Under the pieces are notes generated by a model. That model saw only the letters and a list, made by a program, of their open reading frames with translations. It made no database searches and was not told the origin of the DNA. Positions 12,298 through 24,353 of a stretch of 64,000 nt of DNA are shown here, in pieces (the stretch's first letter is position 1; each line of letters starts with the position of its first letter). The stretch comes from Lytechinus variegatus. Its lineage: Eukaryota; Echinodermata; Echinoidea; Temnopleuroida; Toxopneustidae. The DNA lies in the NCBI RefSeq assembly GCF_018143015.1, contig NC_054755.1, positions 11,138,124-11,202,123 of the forward strand. The letters run 5' to 3'. Both the position numbers and the translations under genes were made by a program.

Positions 12298-12905
12298 TTT
12301 GTTCTTGCTTCCTTTATTAATTCGAATCAAGATTTTGCCGGTGGTTGTCATGACCGTTATATAACCCAAGACCTCAAAGAAGTGGAACAAAAGTTGGATA
12401 TTCAATGGTAAACCAAACTCTGAAAAGCCTTTTAAATGGGGGCTCTAATCCACATCTGAAGCCAACATTCAATATCTGTAAAAAAAAAAAATGTTAGAAA
12501 AATAGATGCTCTTGGGGTTTATGTCAAATACCGAACACTAATCCCACTATTTATCATTTATTTATATGTTCTTTTGTATAAAAAAAGCGAAAGATGTCAA
12601 AAAAATCTTAAATTTTACATAATGTTTCAAATACTTGTTTGGTTTTGCTTCCATTATTCATTCGATTCAAGATTTTGGCGGGATGGTCATGACCGTTAAG
12701 CAAACCAAGGCCTCAAAGAAGCGGAATCAAGGTTGGATATATATGATATATATAATGGTAAACTCTGAAAAGCCTTTTAAAGGAGGCAAAAAAGAGCGAT
12801 TTCAAATGCCCACATTCAATGCCTGTCAAAGTTTTTTTTTAAATAGATGCTATCGTGGTTAATGTCAAATATACATGTATAACACTAATCCTGCTATTTA
12901 TCAAA
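12298..12905 (+). repeat. ~340-bp tandem duplication
   Basis: Unit 1 (about 12,298-12,555) and unit 2 (about 12,638-12,905) share GCTTCC followed by TTATTATTC/TAATTC, CAAGATTTT, GTCATGACCGTTA, CCTCAAAGAAG, AACTCTGAAAAGCCTTTTAAA, AATAGATGCT and AACACTAATCC in the same order. The copies have diverged by many substitutions and small indels, so the duplication is old. No coding signal. Confidence 0.65.
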
Positions 12906-13879
12906 TGAAATGGAATGAATCCTTGCAAGGAACACGAATATTCCTTTATATCAACGGGACAGATAAGGAAGGGGGGGAGGGTGTCAATAAGTACTTCATT
13001 ATGGAGTTGTATTACTTTGCCAGTTGTCATTTCGTACAAAGAGGGATGAGCCAAAAATCTGGGCTAGAAATAATTTCATCCAAATAAATAGAGCAGAGAT
13101 CTTTGTTAAACTTCATAAAAATCTAAAATATAATGAAGTTTTATTGAATCTTAAGAATAAGCAATTTCTTAAGATAGTTATATTCACGCAGTCATTAATA
13201 TGCAAAAGGTAGACTGATGATGTCATGTTTCTTTTTTCTTATCTTATTACATAAAACCCATTTTTGTATGCATTAATCGGGATAATGTCTCCCTTGTACA
13301 TGTTGAAACTATACTATAGCAGCAGTGGTTATCTTACACGTGAAATCGGTGAATATTCATACCATTGCATGATGACTCGTAGAATACCGATTAATAGAAT
13401 AAGCGAATAAGACCGTTTGCAAGAGAAGGCAGATTTACAAGAAAGCTATTATTGGTCCGATAAATCAATGCGCGCCCCTTGGGATTCCGTGGGAATTCTC
13501 CACGGACACGCCCCCATCAACAGATCTGTGATTGGCTTGGCAAGGCATGGGCGGCGCTGTCACGCAGCGCCCTTGGTGACAACTAGCCAACTACAACGTG
13601 GGCACAGCAGTAGCGTACCTTAACAATTTTGTCGTGATTTCTGTTAGTACTCAAGAATCTATCAGAGACAATTGTGCTAATCAATTTAAATGTGATAATA
13701 GCGAAATTTCAACGGCACTTGACGACAGGGTTCAGGATTGCTGAATGAGCCTGCTTAAAAGGCAAGTTGTGCCGGTTACAGTTGATTGAAACGGCCGGGG
13801 TTATTTTAGCTGGTTATACTGGGTAACATGGACTAGTTCTGGTTGGTTGGCTGGGCTTGTGTTTGGATGGAATTGCATT

Positions 13880-15160
13880 GGTTGGCTGCATAGGCTTGTA
13901 TCTGTTGACAGGATGGGCTTGCATGGTTAGATAGACTTGCTATGATTGGTTGGGCTTGATATGGTTAAATGATTCGTTATTATCATAAGGATCCATGCTC
14001 TACAATCAATGCTTTTAGTGGATCCCCTCAGTTCTAAACGAGTTTTTGTTAATACATTTGTACATTTTTTAAATAATTTGTCTGTAGTTGATTTGTAATT
14101 ATAATTGATATGAATTTGGATTTGTTTATGCAAATGGTGCAGATTCAATTTATATTTGTGTTTGGTTATGATGTACATGAATGACACTGAAAACGAACTT
14201 GTTTTGGATGGTTGATGTTCTTGCATTGGTTGGATAGGTGGGCTTGTTATGATTGGTTGGTTGGTTATTATGATCATAGTGACCCACGCTATACAAGCAG
14301 TTCTATAACTCATTTCCGACCAAGCTGTTACTATTATAATACTATTGTACAATTTTGTTTTAGAATTTTTCTGTAGTTGACTTGTAATCATAGGCGGCGG
14401 AGGGACGAGGGGACAGGTCCCCTCCTAAATTTGAGGTGGGGGGACGGTCCTCCCCTAAATTTTTTGTTGATAACCTTTTTTGTCTTTTTTTTGGCTTGTC
14501 ATATTTTTTCCTGCCTCCCCCCCCCCCCTTTAATTTAGGTTGATGACCCGACCTTTCTTTTTTTTTCCTGGCCAATTTTTTACCTATGGCCATCACAGTA
14601 TTTTAGGTGGACCCCTCTTAAATTTTTTTGGCTTCCGCCGCCAATGCTTGTAATTAAAATTGATAAATATTGACATTTGATCTACGTATATGATGCATAT
14701 TTGATTTGTATTTGTACTTGGTTATGATGTATGATAGAAATTGAAAATGAACTTGGTTTCGTTGGTTGGATGAGTTTGCTATTGTTCGTTGGTTGGTTAT
14801 TATGTTCATAGGGATCTACGCCCTACAAGGAGTGCTCTTTATGGATGCCCTCACTTCCAACCAAACTTTTTTTTAATTGTGATTACAATTGTTATGTATT
14901 GGCATTTTTTTATTATTAAAGGATGTATATTTCATTTATATTTTTATTGTTATAGTTGACTGGTTGGGCTTGATATCGCTGGTTGGTTGGGCTTGTTTTT
15001 GTTGGCTGGCTTGGCTTGTATTGGTTGGTTGGATGGGCTTGGATTGGTTGGCTTGATGGACTTGCATTGGTTAGTTGGATGAGCTTCTTACGGTCGATTG
15101 GGTTTGATATGGTTGCTTGGGCTTGTTCTGGTTGGTCGGATGGGCTTGTTTTGGTGTTCG
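13880..15160 (+). repeat. ~295-bp tandem array with GGTTGG-rich minisatellite cores
   Basis: Three degenerate units follow each other (about 13,970-14,265, 14,265-14,760 including an inserted MITE, and 14,760-14,990). Each has a GGTTGG/GGGCTTG-rich core, then TTATTAT..CATA followed by GATC and a CTACAA segment, then TGTAGTTGA..TTGTAAT, then TTTGTATTTGTACTTGGTTATGATGTA-like sequence. The last core (14,960-15,150) is the longest run of TTGGTTGGATGGGCTTG-type words. Open frames here are by-products of the repeat. Confidence 0.65.
14389..14646 (+). mobile_element. hAT-like MITE, CATAGGCGGCGG family, copy 2
   Basis: Ends are CATAGGCGGCGG and GGCTTCCGCCGCCAATG. The flanks are the 8-bp direct repeat CTTGTAAT (14,381-14,388 and 14,647-14,654). 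The element sits in the second unit of the local tandem array. The first unit, near 14,085-14,110, shows the corresponding uninterrupted sequence TGTAGTTGATTTGTAATTA. This paralogous empty site supports both ends and the 8-bp duplication, which is the size known for hAT transposons. Confidence 0.88.
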
Positions 15161-15189
15161 GCATGATTATTGAGTCTTTTTTTATATCG

Positions 15190-18100
15190 GTCAAATTTCA
15201 ACACCAGGCTCTGTATACTAATTATGTCAAGAAAATCGGGAGAGGGAAACCCAAATTCCAAAAGTCTCCTTGCTTGGAAGTCCGGTTGGATGTCTTCCGG
15301 CAGGTTCCCCTTCCAAGAATTCACGTTCAGCTTCTCCCCAACTTTATTTCACACACATGAGATAATCTTGTATTGAATAGCTGATAAATGTAGAGAGGGG
15401 AATCTGCACTCCAGGAAACATCTGTTCTGGAATCCCGTTTAGATATCTTCATTCTGGGAGGTCACGTGACCCGGTTTCTCCCTTAAAATGTGCTTAATTG
15501 TTGCTTGATAAATATTGTTTAGAAACGAAGTCCTTGGTAACAAATTGTAAATGTCGTTTTACCTGGGGAAAATCCCCCAGTGGCAATAAAAGATGAGAAA
15601 CGGCAATACATGCTTCATCTGTATTTATTCTCGCAATGAAGGTTACCTTTGTGAACAGAGTTTGTAAGTTATGAAATTATCCATATCTGAAGTTCGATTA
15701 ATATCTTGTTTGCTGCCTTTTTGTCATCTAGGGTAGATGCTAAGATCGATGAGGGATTTAATCGAGAGATATACGTTGAATTTGTTTAGCATAATACCCC
15801 CATAGTTGCCTGTAAACCTGCTTAACTCTTAAAACGCCAAAGATCCCGAACTTCGTACTGCAAATGGGTGACTTTACGATAAGGTCTTACAGAAAAAAAA
15901 GGAATATCTAATAAGCATGATGATGACCAAATTTTAGGTTCATGCCCTGGGCATATAATCGCTATGAAATCGCATTAACGGCCATTTCAGGTCCGGCATG
16001 ACGGAGGCGTTTGTGGCGGGGAGGGGGGGGGGGGGGGGGGGGGAGGTGTCGCCCCTTTGTGAGTTTTGAAGGCTTGAGAAGAAGTAAAAATAATGAAAAG
16101 ATATAATTGAGAACAGGAATCACAGTAAAGAAAAGTATAATAAGGAGAGGTCAATATAATCGAGAGGAAAAGAAAAATACAACACCACCGTTGGGTGATT
16201 TTGCTTCCCCCCGCCACCCACCCCTACATGCCCCATTAAGACACACCATCCCCCCCCCCGCGATGATCCCCTTTCCAGGGCAGAAAACAGAGCATTATAA
16301 AAGAGCGATCGTCAAATAAGTCATTTGTAAGAAAAAAAAAATTGTCACAAATATGGAATAGATTTTCATTGTCATACTGACATCATTTTCATAATGTATA
16401 GCCTTCCCTTTCCATTTACCAGATTTGCTTTAAACTCTCATTATTTCGTTTGCCCTTGTTCCCCTTTTTTAAATCTCTTATTGACAGTGTAAACTTTATC
16501 GATGTCTATCGCAGAAGGAACGAAATGTCAGTAACAGCCCTTTCACATGGTAAAAATAATCGTTATTTGAATGATAATTCCAGTGAAAAATAAGGCTAAT
16601 GACAATTTTTTTAGCACGTGTGAAACCAAACTAGAATCAATAACGCTGATCACAATCACGAATTCAAATTCTACTCCGGAGGTGAATTCAAGGGCCTTTC
16701 CACACGTGAGTCTTGAATCATCATTGTAATGATGATTGCTATTGTAATCGTGACTGTGATAACACAAGAGGAAGAATGGGGATGATTCCCAAGCCCCGAT
16801 GCCTGATGTATACATTGTTATTACGCTGTTAGAAAATTTATAAAGAAGTTCCTGCAGCAGAGTCTCGAGAACACCTGTAATCTTACCAGATTGCGTAATC
16901 TTACAGGAAATTGGTATTTGGTGCATGGAATCTTACTAATTTCCTTCAATAAAACACCCTTTTCCCTTTTTTAAACAGACCTGTTCTTTGAAATTGCAGA
17001 AAAATTCCTGTTTAATGAATTTACAGAATGATTCTGTTATTGCTTTCTGCAAAATCTTCTTTTTTTTCTCTGTAAAATCGTGTTTTTTTTAACAGTGTAT
17101 TTTCATGTTATTTTCAAAAATATTTCATTTCCAAACAAAACTTTTATACTTATGAATGAAGTTTATTGACTATAATCAAATTACGAAGTGAAAATGACGA
17201 AGATCGCTTTGTGGATTCATTATTAAAAAAATCACTAGTCCGAGAAGTTTCAATTGTTACCGTTAAAGAAGTTGATCTAGGGAAGCGCACATTTTGCCTC
17301 TTTAGTCGGACTTTGATTGTCATCATAGTCATATATTCTGGAAATGTCTTTATTTTCCTCTCGTGTATTTTTTTTAGGGGACGGGTGCTTACTCTCTCTC
17401 TCCATGTCTCCGACCGTCACCTCTGTGTCTGTATCGCATCGTTTGTTGAATTAATTCGAGCAGTTAAAAATGACTTATTGTTCTTTTTCTTCATTCCACC
17501 TTTCATGTTTGTAATTTTTCAATATCGGTTACCCAAGAAAAGTTGCTATGTCATGTATATATGTTATTGATTCACTAGTACAAAAATTAAAGAATAAGTA
17601 TCAGGCCTACGAATATACGGTGAATTTCCACGAATATACAATTTGGCTCACGCAACGAATAAAGCATTATTCCGACAAGCTCAGTATTATCTATACAACA
17701 TGTAATAAGCAATTGCTCGAATGAGCTGAATGAAGCAGCAACGATCACGGGTAATTATGCAAATTATTGTGGCGCCTCCCAACTCTGCAACAGATCCGAC
17801 ATAATATCAATGCATAACGTCGGATGATACTTTCCTAAAGTATATACTTACACAGAGACGATAACAAGGGAAAAAACATGTAGCAGTGGGAAGGTCGCAT
17901 GCACGTGTGCAGTTGACTAATGATGGTAGTTCATTGTCCTCTACCATGTCTACTGCTGTATCACCTGAAATATTGTCTTTTGATTAGGCTTTTTTCCTCT
18001 CAAAAGCTCAACCTCTCATCATTTGCGTTGCTGAATTATATTTTCTTGGCATTTATTGTAAATCTCTCAGTCAAGTCTTGACGCGGTTGGTGCTTGTACT

Positions 18101-18300
18101 CCCTTCACTCGTTAACTTCCATCGAATAAACTATCACCGTTCTACATTTTTATTTGGTAGACAAAGTGAATTCTCTAACAATTCTCTTAGCGAGCGAAGA
18201 TTTTGTATGTAGTCTTCAACAAGGTATTTCAATACAGAGAATAGGCCAGACGAGCCATGCATTTAAACTGTTCTATTTTTTCTCCAAAAAATCATATCCA
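15190..18300. other. Non-coding stretch with G-run
   Basis: No gene recognised. Notable only for a long G run (about 16,018-16,043), C-rich stretches at 16,205-16,260, and T-rich sequence at 16,930-17,100. Open frames at 15,987-16,217 and 16,107-16,319 are low-complexity products of these runs. Confidence 0.4.
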
Positions 18301-18603
18301 CGTATCCCGAAGTTTCTTGAAGGTTAGTGATAAACAAGAAAGATCTACTTCAGACGTTTATTACTCTGAGAAAAATATGCTGTATACTTATTGTTTGGAT
18401 GCACCTTTACCATTCATTTTCTCTCTTCCATAGCTGCTATTCCACCATTCATGTTGCTATCTACAGCCTTTTCGATTGCGAATTAAACAAATTACATTTT
18501 TCTAATTTAGTTAGAATTGTCTCCGTGGCGACAAACGTTTGTCCATTACTTACATCACCTAATCTAAAACAGGCATCGACTAGTTCATTACATTAAGTAA
18601 GCG

Positions 18604-19899
18604 ATGGCGTTGAATCAAACACTTTCCCCAGAGAGTATCTCCAAAGAGGAGTCATCTACTAACTTTGTTCAGATATGCGAGATCATCATAGGATGTTTTG
18701 GAATCTTTGGTAACCTGACGAGTGTTCTTGTTCTAGGCCGCCGTTCAGTCCGTAACCAGACCAACTGGCTGATAGTCAACCAAGCAGTTGTTGATGCCCT
18801 CGTTTCGTTCTTTCTCGTGGCAGCCGTCTCGACACAAATCGCAGGCGTATCTCCCAAGAATATGGACAGAGTTAGCGGGGAAATATTCTGTAAGTTCTGG
18901 GGATCTCTGAGTATTGTCTTTGGGGGCTTTGCTATATCAACATTTAATCTTACAGCCATATCCATTGAACGTTACATAGCTGTCGTACATCCTATCTGGT
19001 ACCTTTCCCATTTCAAACAACGTGCAATGGTTATCTTGATTACGCTTGCGTGGTGTTTAGCCCCGGTTCTTCAAATAGTAACGGTGTCCACTCAGTACGG
19101 GGTTTCTCAGGAGGGTGAGTGCTATTACTATCCCAAGTACAGTCAGATCCTCGTAGCCCTGTTTTTCTGGGAGTACTTCATGCCCATCTGTGTAATGACT
19201 TTCTCTTTCTTCTCCATCATCGTGAAGTTTCGGGAGCTAAATAAGATCGCCATTGCGCGTACGCGTGAGATCCAGAATACACTTCCCATCCAAGGTCCAA
19301 GTGCGCCGGAAGAAGTGTCGGTCAACAGGGAGGTGGTGGCCTCGCGTCCAGCTGTGAAAACCTTACATGTTCCTGGAGAAATGGCAGCCAGTACCATCCG
19401 ACCTGGGAGCTCTACTTCTTCGAGAGAACCCAACAGACCTCACGACCAGAGAAATCCAATCCAGGATAATGCAGTCGGTAGGATACTGAGGGAGGTGGTG
19501 GCCTCGCGTCCAGCTGTGAAAACCTTACATGTTCCTGGAGAAATGGCAGCCAGCAGTACCATCCGACCTGGGAGCTCTGCTTCTTCGAGAGAACCCAACA
19601 GACCTCACGACCAGAGAAACCCAATCCAGGATAATGCAGTCGGTAGGATACAGAGACGCAACACAACCAAGGTCCTCTTTTCTGTTTACATCATATTCCT
19701 CATTTGCTGGAGCCCCAATCAGTGGGCTTTTTTGCAGTTTAACCTCGGGGGCTATTTGGACTTCAAATCCACATTCTATCGTCTGACAGTGGTCATGGGC
19801 ATTCTGAATACCTGTATCAATCCTTTCATTTACGCACTGAGACTGAAGATCTACCAGAGAGAATTGAAATCCATGATCCAATCATTTTACTGCCATTAA
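18604..19899 (+). CDS. Class A (rhodopsin-like) G-protein-coupled receptor, single exon
   Basis: An uninterrupted 431-residue frame with all seven transmembrane segments. Class A landmarks: Asn37 in TM1 (GN), Asp64 in TM2, ERY at 122-124 ending TM3, Trp150 in TM4, Pro194 in TM5, CWSP 368-371 in TM6, and NPFIY 406-410 closing TM7. Cys96 (TM3) and Cys173 (loop 2) can form the usual disulfide. The short N-terminus has a glycosylation site (NQT, 4-6) and no signal peptide. It would sit in the plasma membrane and couple to G proteins. The ligand is unknown, though the overall look is that of peptide-type receptors. Loop 3 is long (about 208-352) because a 54-residue unit occurs twice (242-295 and 296-350). 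Intronless receptors of this type are abundant in sea urchins. The start is the first Met, just upstream of TM1. Confidence 0.93.
   Translation: MALNQTLSPESISKEESSTNFVQICEIIIGCFGIFGNLTSVLVLGRRSVRNQTNWLIVNQAVVDALVSFFLVAAVSTQIAGVSPKNMDRVSGEIFCKFWGSLSIVFGGFAISTFNLTAISIERYIAVVHPIWYLSHFKQRAMVILITLAWCLAPVLQIVTVSTQYGVSQEGECYYYPKYSQILVALFFWEYFMPICVMTFSFFSIIVKFRELNKIAIARTREIQNTLPIQGPSAPEEVSVNREVVASRPAVKTLHVPGEMAASTIRPGSSTSSREPNRPHDQRNPIQDNAVGRILREVVASRPAVKTLHVPGEMAASSTIRPGSSASSREPNRPHDQRNPIQDNAVGRIQRRNTTKVLFSVYIIFLICWSPNQWAFLQFNLGGYLDFKSTFYRLTVVMGILNTCINPFIYALRLKIYQRELKSMIQSFYCH
19329..19655 (+). repeat. In-frame 162/165-bp tandem duplication within the GPCR third loop
   Basis: The segment starting GGAGGTGGTGGCCTCGCG at 19,329 recurs at 19,491. 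The copies are nearly identical in DNA. Copy 2 has one extra codon (AGC, giving AASSTI instead of AASTI) and a few substitutions. Both lengths are multiples of three, so the receptor frame is kept. The encoded unit is hydrophilic, rich in Ser, Arg and Pro, with RPGSS and EPNRPHDQRN phrases and several Ser/Thr that could be phosphorylated. Confidence 0.95.
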
Positions 19900-19911
19900 T
19901 GCACTGCATGA

Positions 19912-20077
19912 CCTGGGGCCCGTTTCATAAAGGACTTACAACTGTTGTAACCTTGCCATAATAGCAACTACCATGGTAACAGGGGTCATCAGCCAATCAG
20001 AATCAAGGTTTCCATGGTAGTTGCCACAATGGCAAAGTTACAACAGTTGCAAGTCCTTTATGAAACAGGCCCCTGGT
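19912..20077. mobile_element. CCWGGGG hairpin MITE, copy 1
   Basis: Begins CCTGGGGCCCGTTTCATAAA and ends with its inverted counterpart CTTTATGAAACAGGCCCCTGG split at 20,057-20,077. The arms continue inward (GGACTTACAACTGTTGTAACC against GGTTACAACAGTTGCAAGTCC, allowing small changes), so the whole element folds into a hairpin. It lies just after the GPCR stop codon, inside the probable 3' UTR. Confidence 0.75.
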
Positions 20078-20220
20078 TCATTCGACAGGCGTCGTATTGC
20101 ACATCATTGTATTACCAACATGTTATTTAGCTCATACCTATTTTCAGCTCAGTGCTGCTACTTATCCCTAATTTTAGCTGGATTTTTACGTTGCCTGACA
20201 CCATAACCTTCATTGTTGTA

Positions 20221-20226
20221 AATAAA
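20221..20226 (+). promoter_or_regulatory. Candidate polyadenylation signal for the class A GPCR
   Basis: AATAAA lies about 320 bases after the receptor stop codon, the nearest such hexamer downstream on this strand that I noticed. Its use is an inference. Confidence 0.35.
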
Positions 20227-20963
20227 GGCACAATGGTACCCCCGATAGACTGTATTGTGTATTGGAGTTGCGCCATGAGGGAAACAGCATGGCAAACAAA
20301 GATTATTAGTATTATCAGAATGTAAATCATGTTTGTTTAATTGATCATCGTCATAACATAGATAATTGCACCAATTTTTGTGGCATTCTTCGGTACTACT
20401 GGTGCGCCTTATCATGTATCACATTAGAATGTTCACTGTAAAACGAAATGTGTTATCCTGTTCACTACTGATTTTTCTAATTGATAAGTTCGTAGTTACT
20501 TCATGGGCAACTTTTGGTCAAATGACCTTTCATTTCTTTCGTCACGAAAGGCAGATTTCAAAGCAAGATATTACGTAAGCTTGCCTTACATAGCAGGATG
20601 AAGAAATTGAATGGACCAGGTGACTAGAATAGCACACCAATGAACACTTAATGAAGGTATTTGTTGCATTCCTACTTTGAATGCATATCTTAGCATGTTG
20701 CACAATGTACTTGACAAACTGTGAAATACCAGTCGTTCGTGGAAGCATTGTTGTTTTTTGTGGATGTTAATAAAAACGACAATTCAAAAGAAAATATGAA
20801 TAATCAAGACATCAAAGTTGGTGCTTATCTCATTACATTTTAAAGCACCATGTCACTTTAGTACAAATGACCTTCTTCTGATCATGCGTAGAATCTTTTT
20901 ATCATGCGCAGAAAGGAACTACGAACTGGCTTATTCCGATAGGGTTCGTGTACAAACGTAATC

Positions 20964-21137
20964 TGGTGGGTGTTTCATGAAAGTTGTCAGCACTGGCTAA
21001 ATTGTCAGTGCTGACAATATTAGTTAAATCCTTGGTTTTGATTGTCTAAGAAGCACTGGTCTCTCACTGTTACTACAGTAACTGTCGGAGAAAGACCGAT
21101 TGTCAGTGCTGACAACTTTCATGAAACGGTCCCCTGG
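20964..21137. mobile_element. CCWGGGG hairpin MITE, copy 2
   Basis: Ends CTGGTGGGTGTTTCATGAAA and TTTCATGAAACGGTCCCCTGG-like. The stem is GTTGTCAGCACTG against CAGTGCTGACAAC. The terminal ~20 bp match the other hairpins but the stem sequence is unrelated to theirs. Confidence 0.7.
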
Positions 21138-21772
21138 TTCAGGTAGGCGATAGCTTTTACTATTAGGCTTTTGTTAACTTATTGCATAATGTCAGTAAGC
21201 CGTTCAAAATCATTTATGTGACGTGGGTTTAATTGTATAAATAATTTTGCAAGCACGTATTGACTATGATACACGATCGAGACAAAACATTATCAGAGGT
21301 CTGATCTGACATCTTATTCCTACCTGTATACTTGTGTGCTATAAGTCACATTTGACTGCAGACGTCATCAGTTCGCTTAATCTACTCATTTGCGATTTAA
21401 TAAGTACGCGTACACATTATCCGCGCCGCCTTCAATTTCTGGCATTATTTGTAGGCCATAGTATCAGATATCACATATGAACCCTGAAATCACACTGCAG
21501 TTTCCCAGACTCTATGAATAAATCTTACCGTATCGCACACAAATCGTATAATTTTTGTGCAGAGGTCGTTTGTCAGTTCGTAACATGGTCCGGAAATGTA
21601 CAAAATAATAGACTCACGGACTCCGTACGTTGGTCCATCAAGCAGGTTCGCCATTAAGCTTATCAAATAGACTTTGCACAGTGACGATCGTGACAGGTGG
21701 GGCTGATCGTGCAGTGATATTGGGTCGACATGCGGAGTAATGATATCTATACGGAGGTTAAAAAAGCACCTG

Positions 21773-21964
21773 CACAGCAAAAAACTGTGGTGTTAACCGG
21801 TGTTAGTTTTACACCTTTAGGTGTTATTACAACACCTTTTGTTGTTACATTTACACTCTTTGGTGTTATGTTTAATCCCTAGGGTGTATTTTTAACACCT
21901 CAGGGTGTGGTCCTCTATTAACACCAATTGGTGTCAGTTTTAACACCGCAGTTTTTACAGTGTG
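21773..21964. mobile_element. GGTGTTA hairpin MITE
   Basis: Starts CACAGCAAAAAACTGTGGTG and ends CACCGCAGTTTTTACAGTGTG, an imperfect TIR. The interior is nearly all alternating GGTGTTA and TAACACC words plus GGACCACACC-type sequence. It closely matches the copy at 52,767-53,008 in inverse orientation. Confidence 0.7.
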
Positions 21965-22230
21965 GACTATCTCAGCACAACCACTAAATATAAACCGTAC
22001 GATTTCTTGTATGATACTAATATTGTAAATAAGTTTTAGTGGTTGAGAAGGCTTCGGAAATAGCAAGATTGCTGTCCGGTCTCCGCACGAATTTGTATGT
22101 CATGCTACTAGAGTCCGTAAAAATATTGATACATAAAAAGAAAAGAATGATATAGGTAGAGAATATGGGCAAATACGTCTTAAACAATAGCCAAATACGT
22201 CGACTCTCCGAATAATCTTACATAACGGTA

Positions 22231-22848
22231 TTAAAGGTCTAGTCCACAACAGTAAAATGTTGATTTGAATCAATAGAAAAAATCAGACAAGCACAATGCT
22301 GAAAATTTCATCAAAATCGGATGTAAAATAAGAAAGTTATGACATTTCAAAGTTTCGCTTATTTTCAACAAAATAGTTATATGAACGAGCCAGTTACATC
22401 CAAATGAGAGTCGATGATGTCACCCACTCACTATTTCTTTTGTTTTTTATTGTTTGAATTATACAATATTTCAATTTTTACGAATTTTGACGATTAGGAC
22501 ATCCTTACCTGACATGCCTGAAGCACAAAATGTTAAAATAATGGAATTCCACGTGTTCAGGGAGGAATGAAACTTCATTTCACATGACAATGATGAGAAA
22601 ATAAAAATACTTCATATTTCATATAATAAAATACAAAAGAAATAGTGTGTGAGTGATGTCATCAACTCTCTCATTTGGATGTAACTGGCTCGTTCATATA
22701 ACTGTTTTGTTGAAAATAAGCGAAACTTTGAAATGCCATAACTTTCTTATTTTACATCCGATTTTTATGAAATTTTCAGTGTTATGCTTGTTGAATTTTT
22801 CTCTTTTTATTCAAATCAAGTTTTTGTTGGGGTGGACTTGTCCTTTAA
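22231..22848. mobile_element. TTAA-flanked long-TIR MITE, copy 1
   Basis: Left TTAAAGGTCTAGTCCA, right TGGACTTGTCCTTTAA. The two arms remain alike for about 250 bases (GAAAATTTCATCAAAATCGG, AGTTTCGCTTATTTTCAACA, then a GATGATGTCA stretch), so the element is a large foldback. TTAA at both ends could be a target duplication. No coding capacity. Confidence 0.75.
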
Positions 22849-23540
22849 ATTTCGACGTCGTGAAGTGTGTGTGACGTAAGCATTCTAACACGAGCCTCGT
22901 TGACTCCAGCTGCTTTCAAACCAAGGTTCGATCGCTGGGTACGGTGGCAGAGACCGAACCCAGCGACCGATTAAATCACGACGTGAAAGGAAAAAAATGT
23001 CGGTCGCTGAGTACGGCCAGCTCTACTGCTTTTCCATCAGGGTACAGACGCTGGCTATGGTTGCAGCGACCGATGAAATCACTATGTGAAAGCATTTCAT
23101 CGTACTCAGCGACCGATCGTTTTGGTAAAAAAACAATCGGTTGCTGAGGACGGTTGGAGATTACTTAAGCGACCGATCGCGACTGATGCAAGTTTGATGT
23201 GAAGGCACATCGTACTCAGCGAACGATCGAAATGCCCTATTCATCCTTTGTGACATTGATAAGATAAAACAAGATAAGATTTTATTCACTCTATCGACTC
23301 CCTCTCGGAGATGGACAGTACAACATATAAACAACATGTAACAAATTATAAAACCAATGTATGCGTACATTGTATAACTTTCAATATAATAATTGATATA
23401 ACATTGTACAATCTGTTGTAAATAAAGAGGCTTTAATGTGAGGAAATTATAATTTGTAAACATTTTTTGGCATTGCTCCTATGTGTTTAAGATCGCATGC
23501 TCGTTCGGTTACGAAAATTCACAAGTCAAAGAAAATTAGA

Positions 23541-23612
23541 ACCAGTGGGATTCGAACCTGCCATATACTGCTTGCCGGGCAGTGACTCAACCACCAAGCT
23601 ATTCTGGTATAA
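23541..23612 (-). repeat. tRNA-like sequence with intact A and B boxes
   Basis: Minus strand: A box TAGCTTGGTGG, B box GGTTCGAATCC (perfect), and between them a 5-bp anticodon-like stem ACTGC/GCAGT with a 7-base loop CCGGCAA. Position 33 would be C instead of U and the acceptor and T stems mispair, so this is probably a SINE head or tRNA pseudogene. Confidence 0.5.
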
Positions 23613-24195
23613 GTCACGATGAACCGGAATACAAATACCCTCGATCCGTTTCTTTCTGACTCTTTGATTTGCAAATGACGGCCGCTGGCATTTGTAGATG
23701 GCATTTGCGTGTTAATGAGGTAGAAAGAAGAGATTCTAGGGTATTATACAATCTATTTACACAAGAAAATTGACTGGCCGTTTCACTAACCTACCACTTC
23801 AGGTACACGAACTGAACTAGGATTAAAACGCTTTTCCATGACCAATACACCTGGGACTTCAATGCACGGCGAATACTCTGTGTCACCAATAGCATTCTCT
23901 CCTTGTGAAAAAACGATAAACAAAAATAGGGATATTCCTCTCGTAAGTCTATGAAGAAAGGCAAAGTGTACACTGCATTTTAGAAGTAGGGATGTTAGCA
24001 TTTAAACGGCCTTTGTAACAGGTAGTGCATGTGATCTGAATTTAGAATAGCGTTTTTCTTATTTAAGCACTCTAAATAATTTTCATATTCATGGTTACTT
24101 TTATGGCATTTTTTGCAAATACGATTCGACCACAGAGCTGCATTCCAGTCCTGACACAGAATATCTTTTAACCTCAATTTGGCCGTATATTCATG

Positions 24196-24353
24196 CATTG
24201 GCGGCGGAAGCCAAAAATTTAAGGGGGGACACAGGCCAAAAATATTGACAAGCAAAAAAAAAAAAAAAAAAAGTCATCAGAAAAAAATTTAGGGGGGACA
24301 CAGGCAAAAAATATTGACAAGAAAAAAAAAATAGGCCGCTTCCGCCGCCTATG
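24196..24353 (-). mobile_element. hAT-like MITE, CATAGGCGGCGG family, copy 3
   Basis: In reverse orientation relative to the others: starts CATTGGCGGCGGAAGCC and ends GCTTCCGCCGCCTATG. Flanked by the perfect 8-bp direct repeat TATTCATG (24,188-24,195 and 24,354-24,361). The inner module (AATTTAGGGGGGACACAGGC..AAAAATATTGACAAG plus an A tract) is present twice. Confidence 0.88.

Noticed and set aside
18669..18965. Minus-strand open frames across the class A GPCR
   Set aside because: Shadows of the receptor coding strand.
23541..23612. Functional tRNA gene
   Set aside because: Perfect B box and a good anticodon stem, but C at position 33 and mispaired acceptor and T stems.
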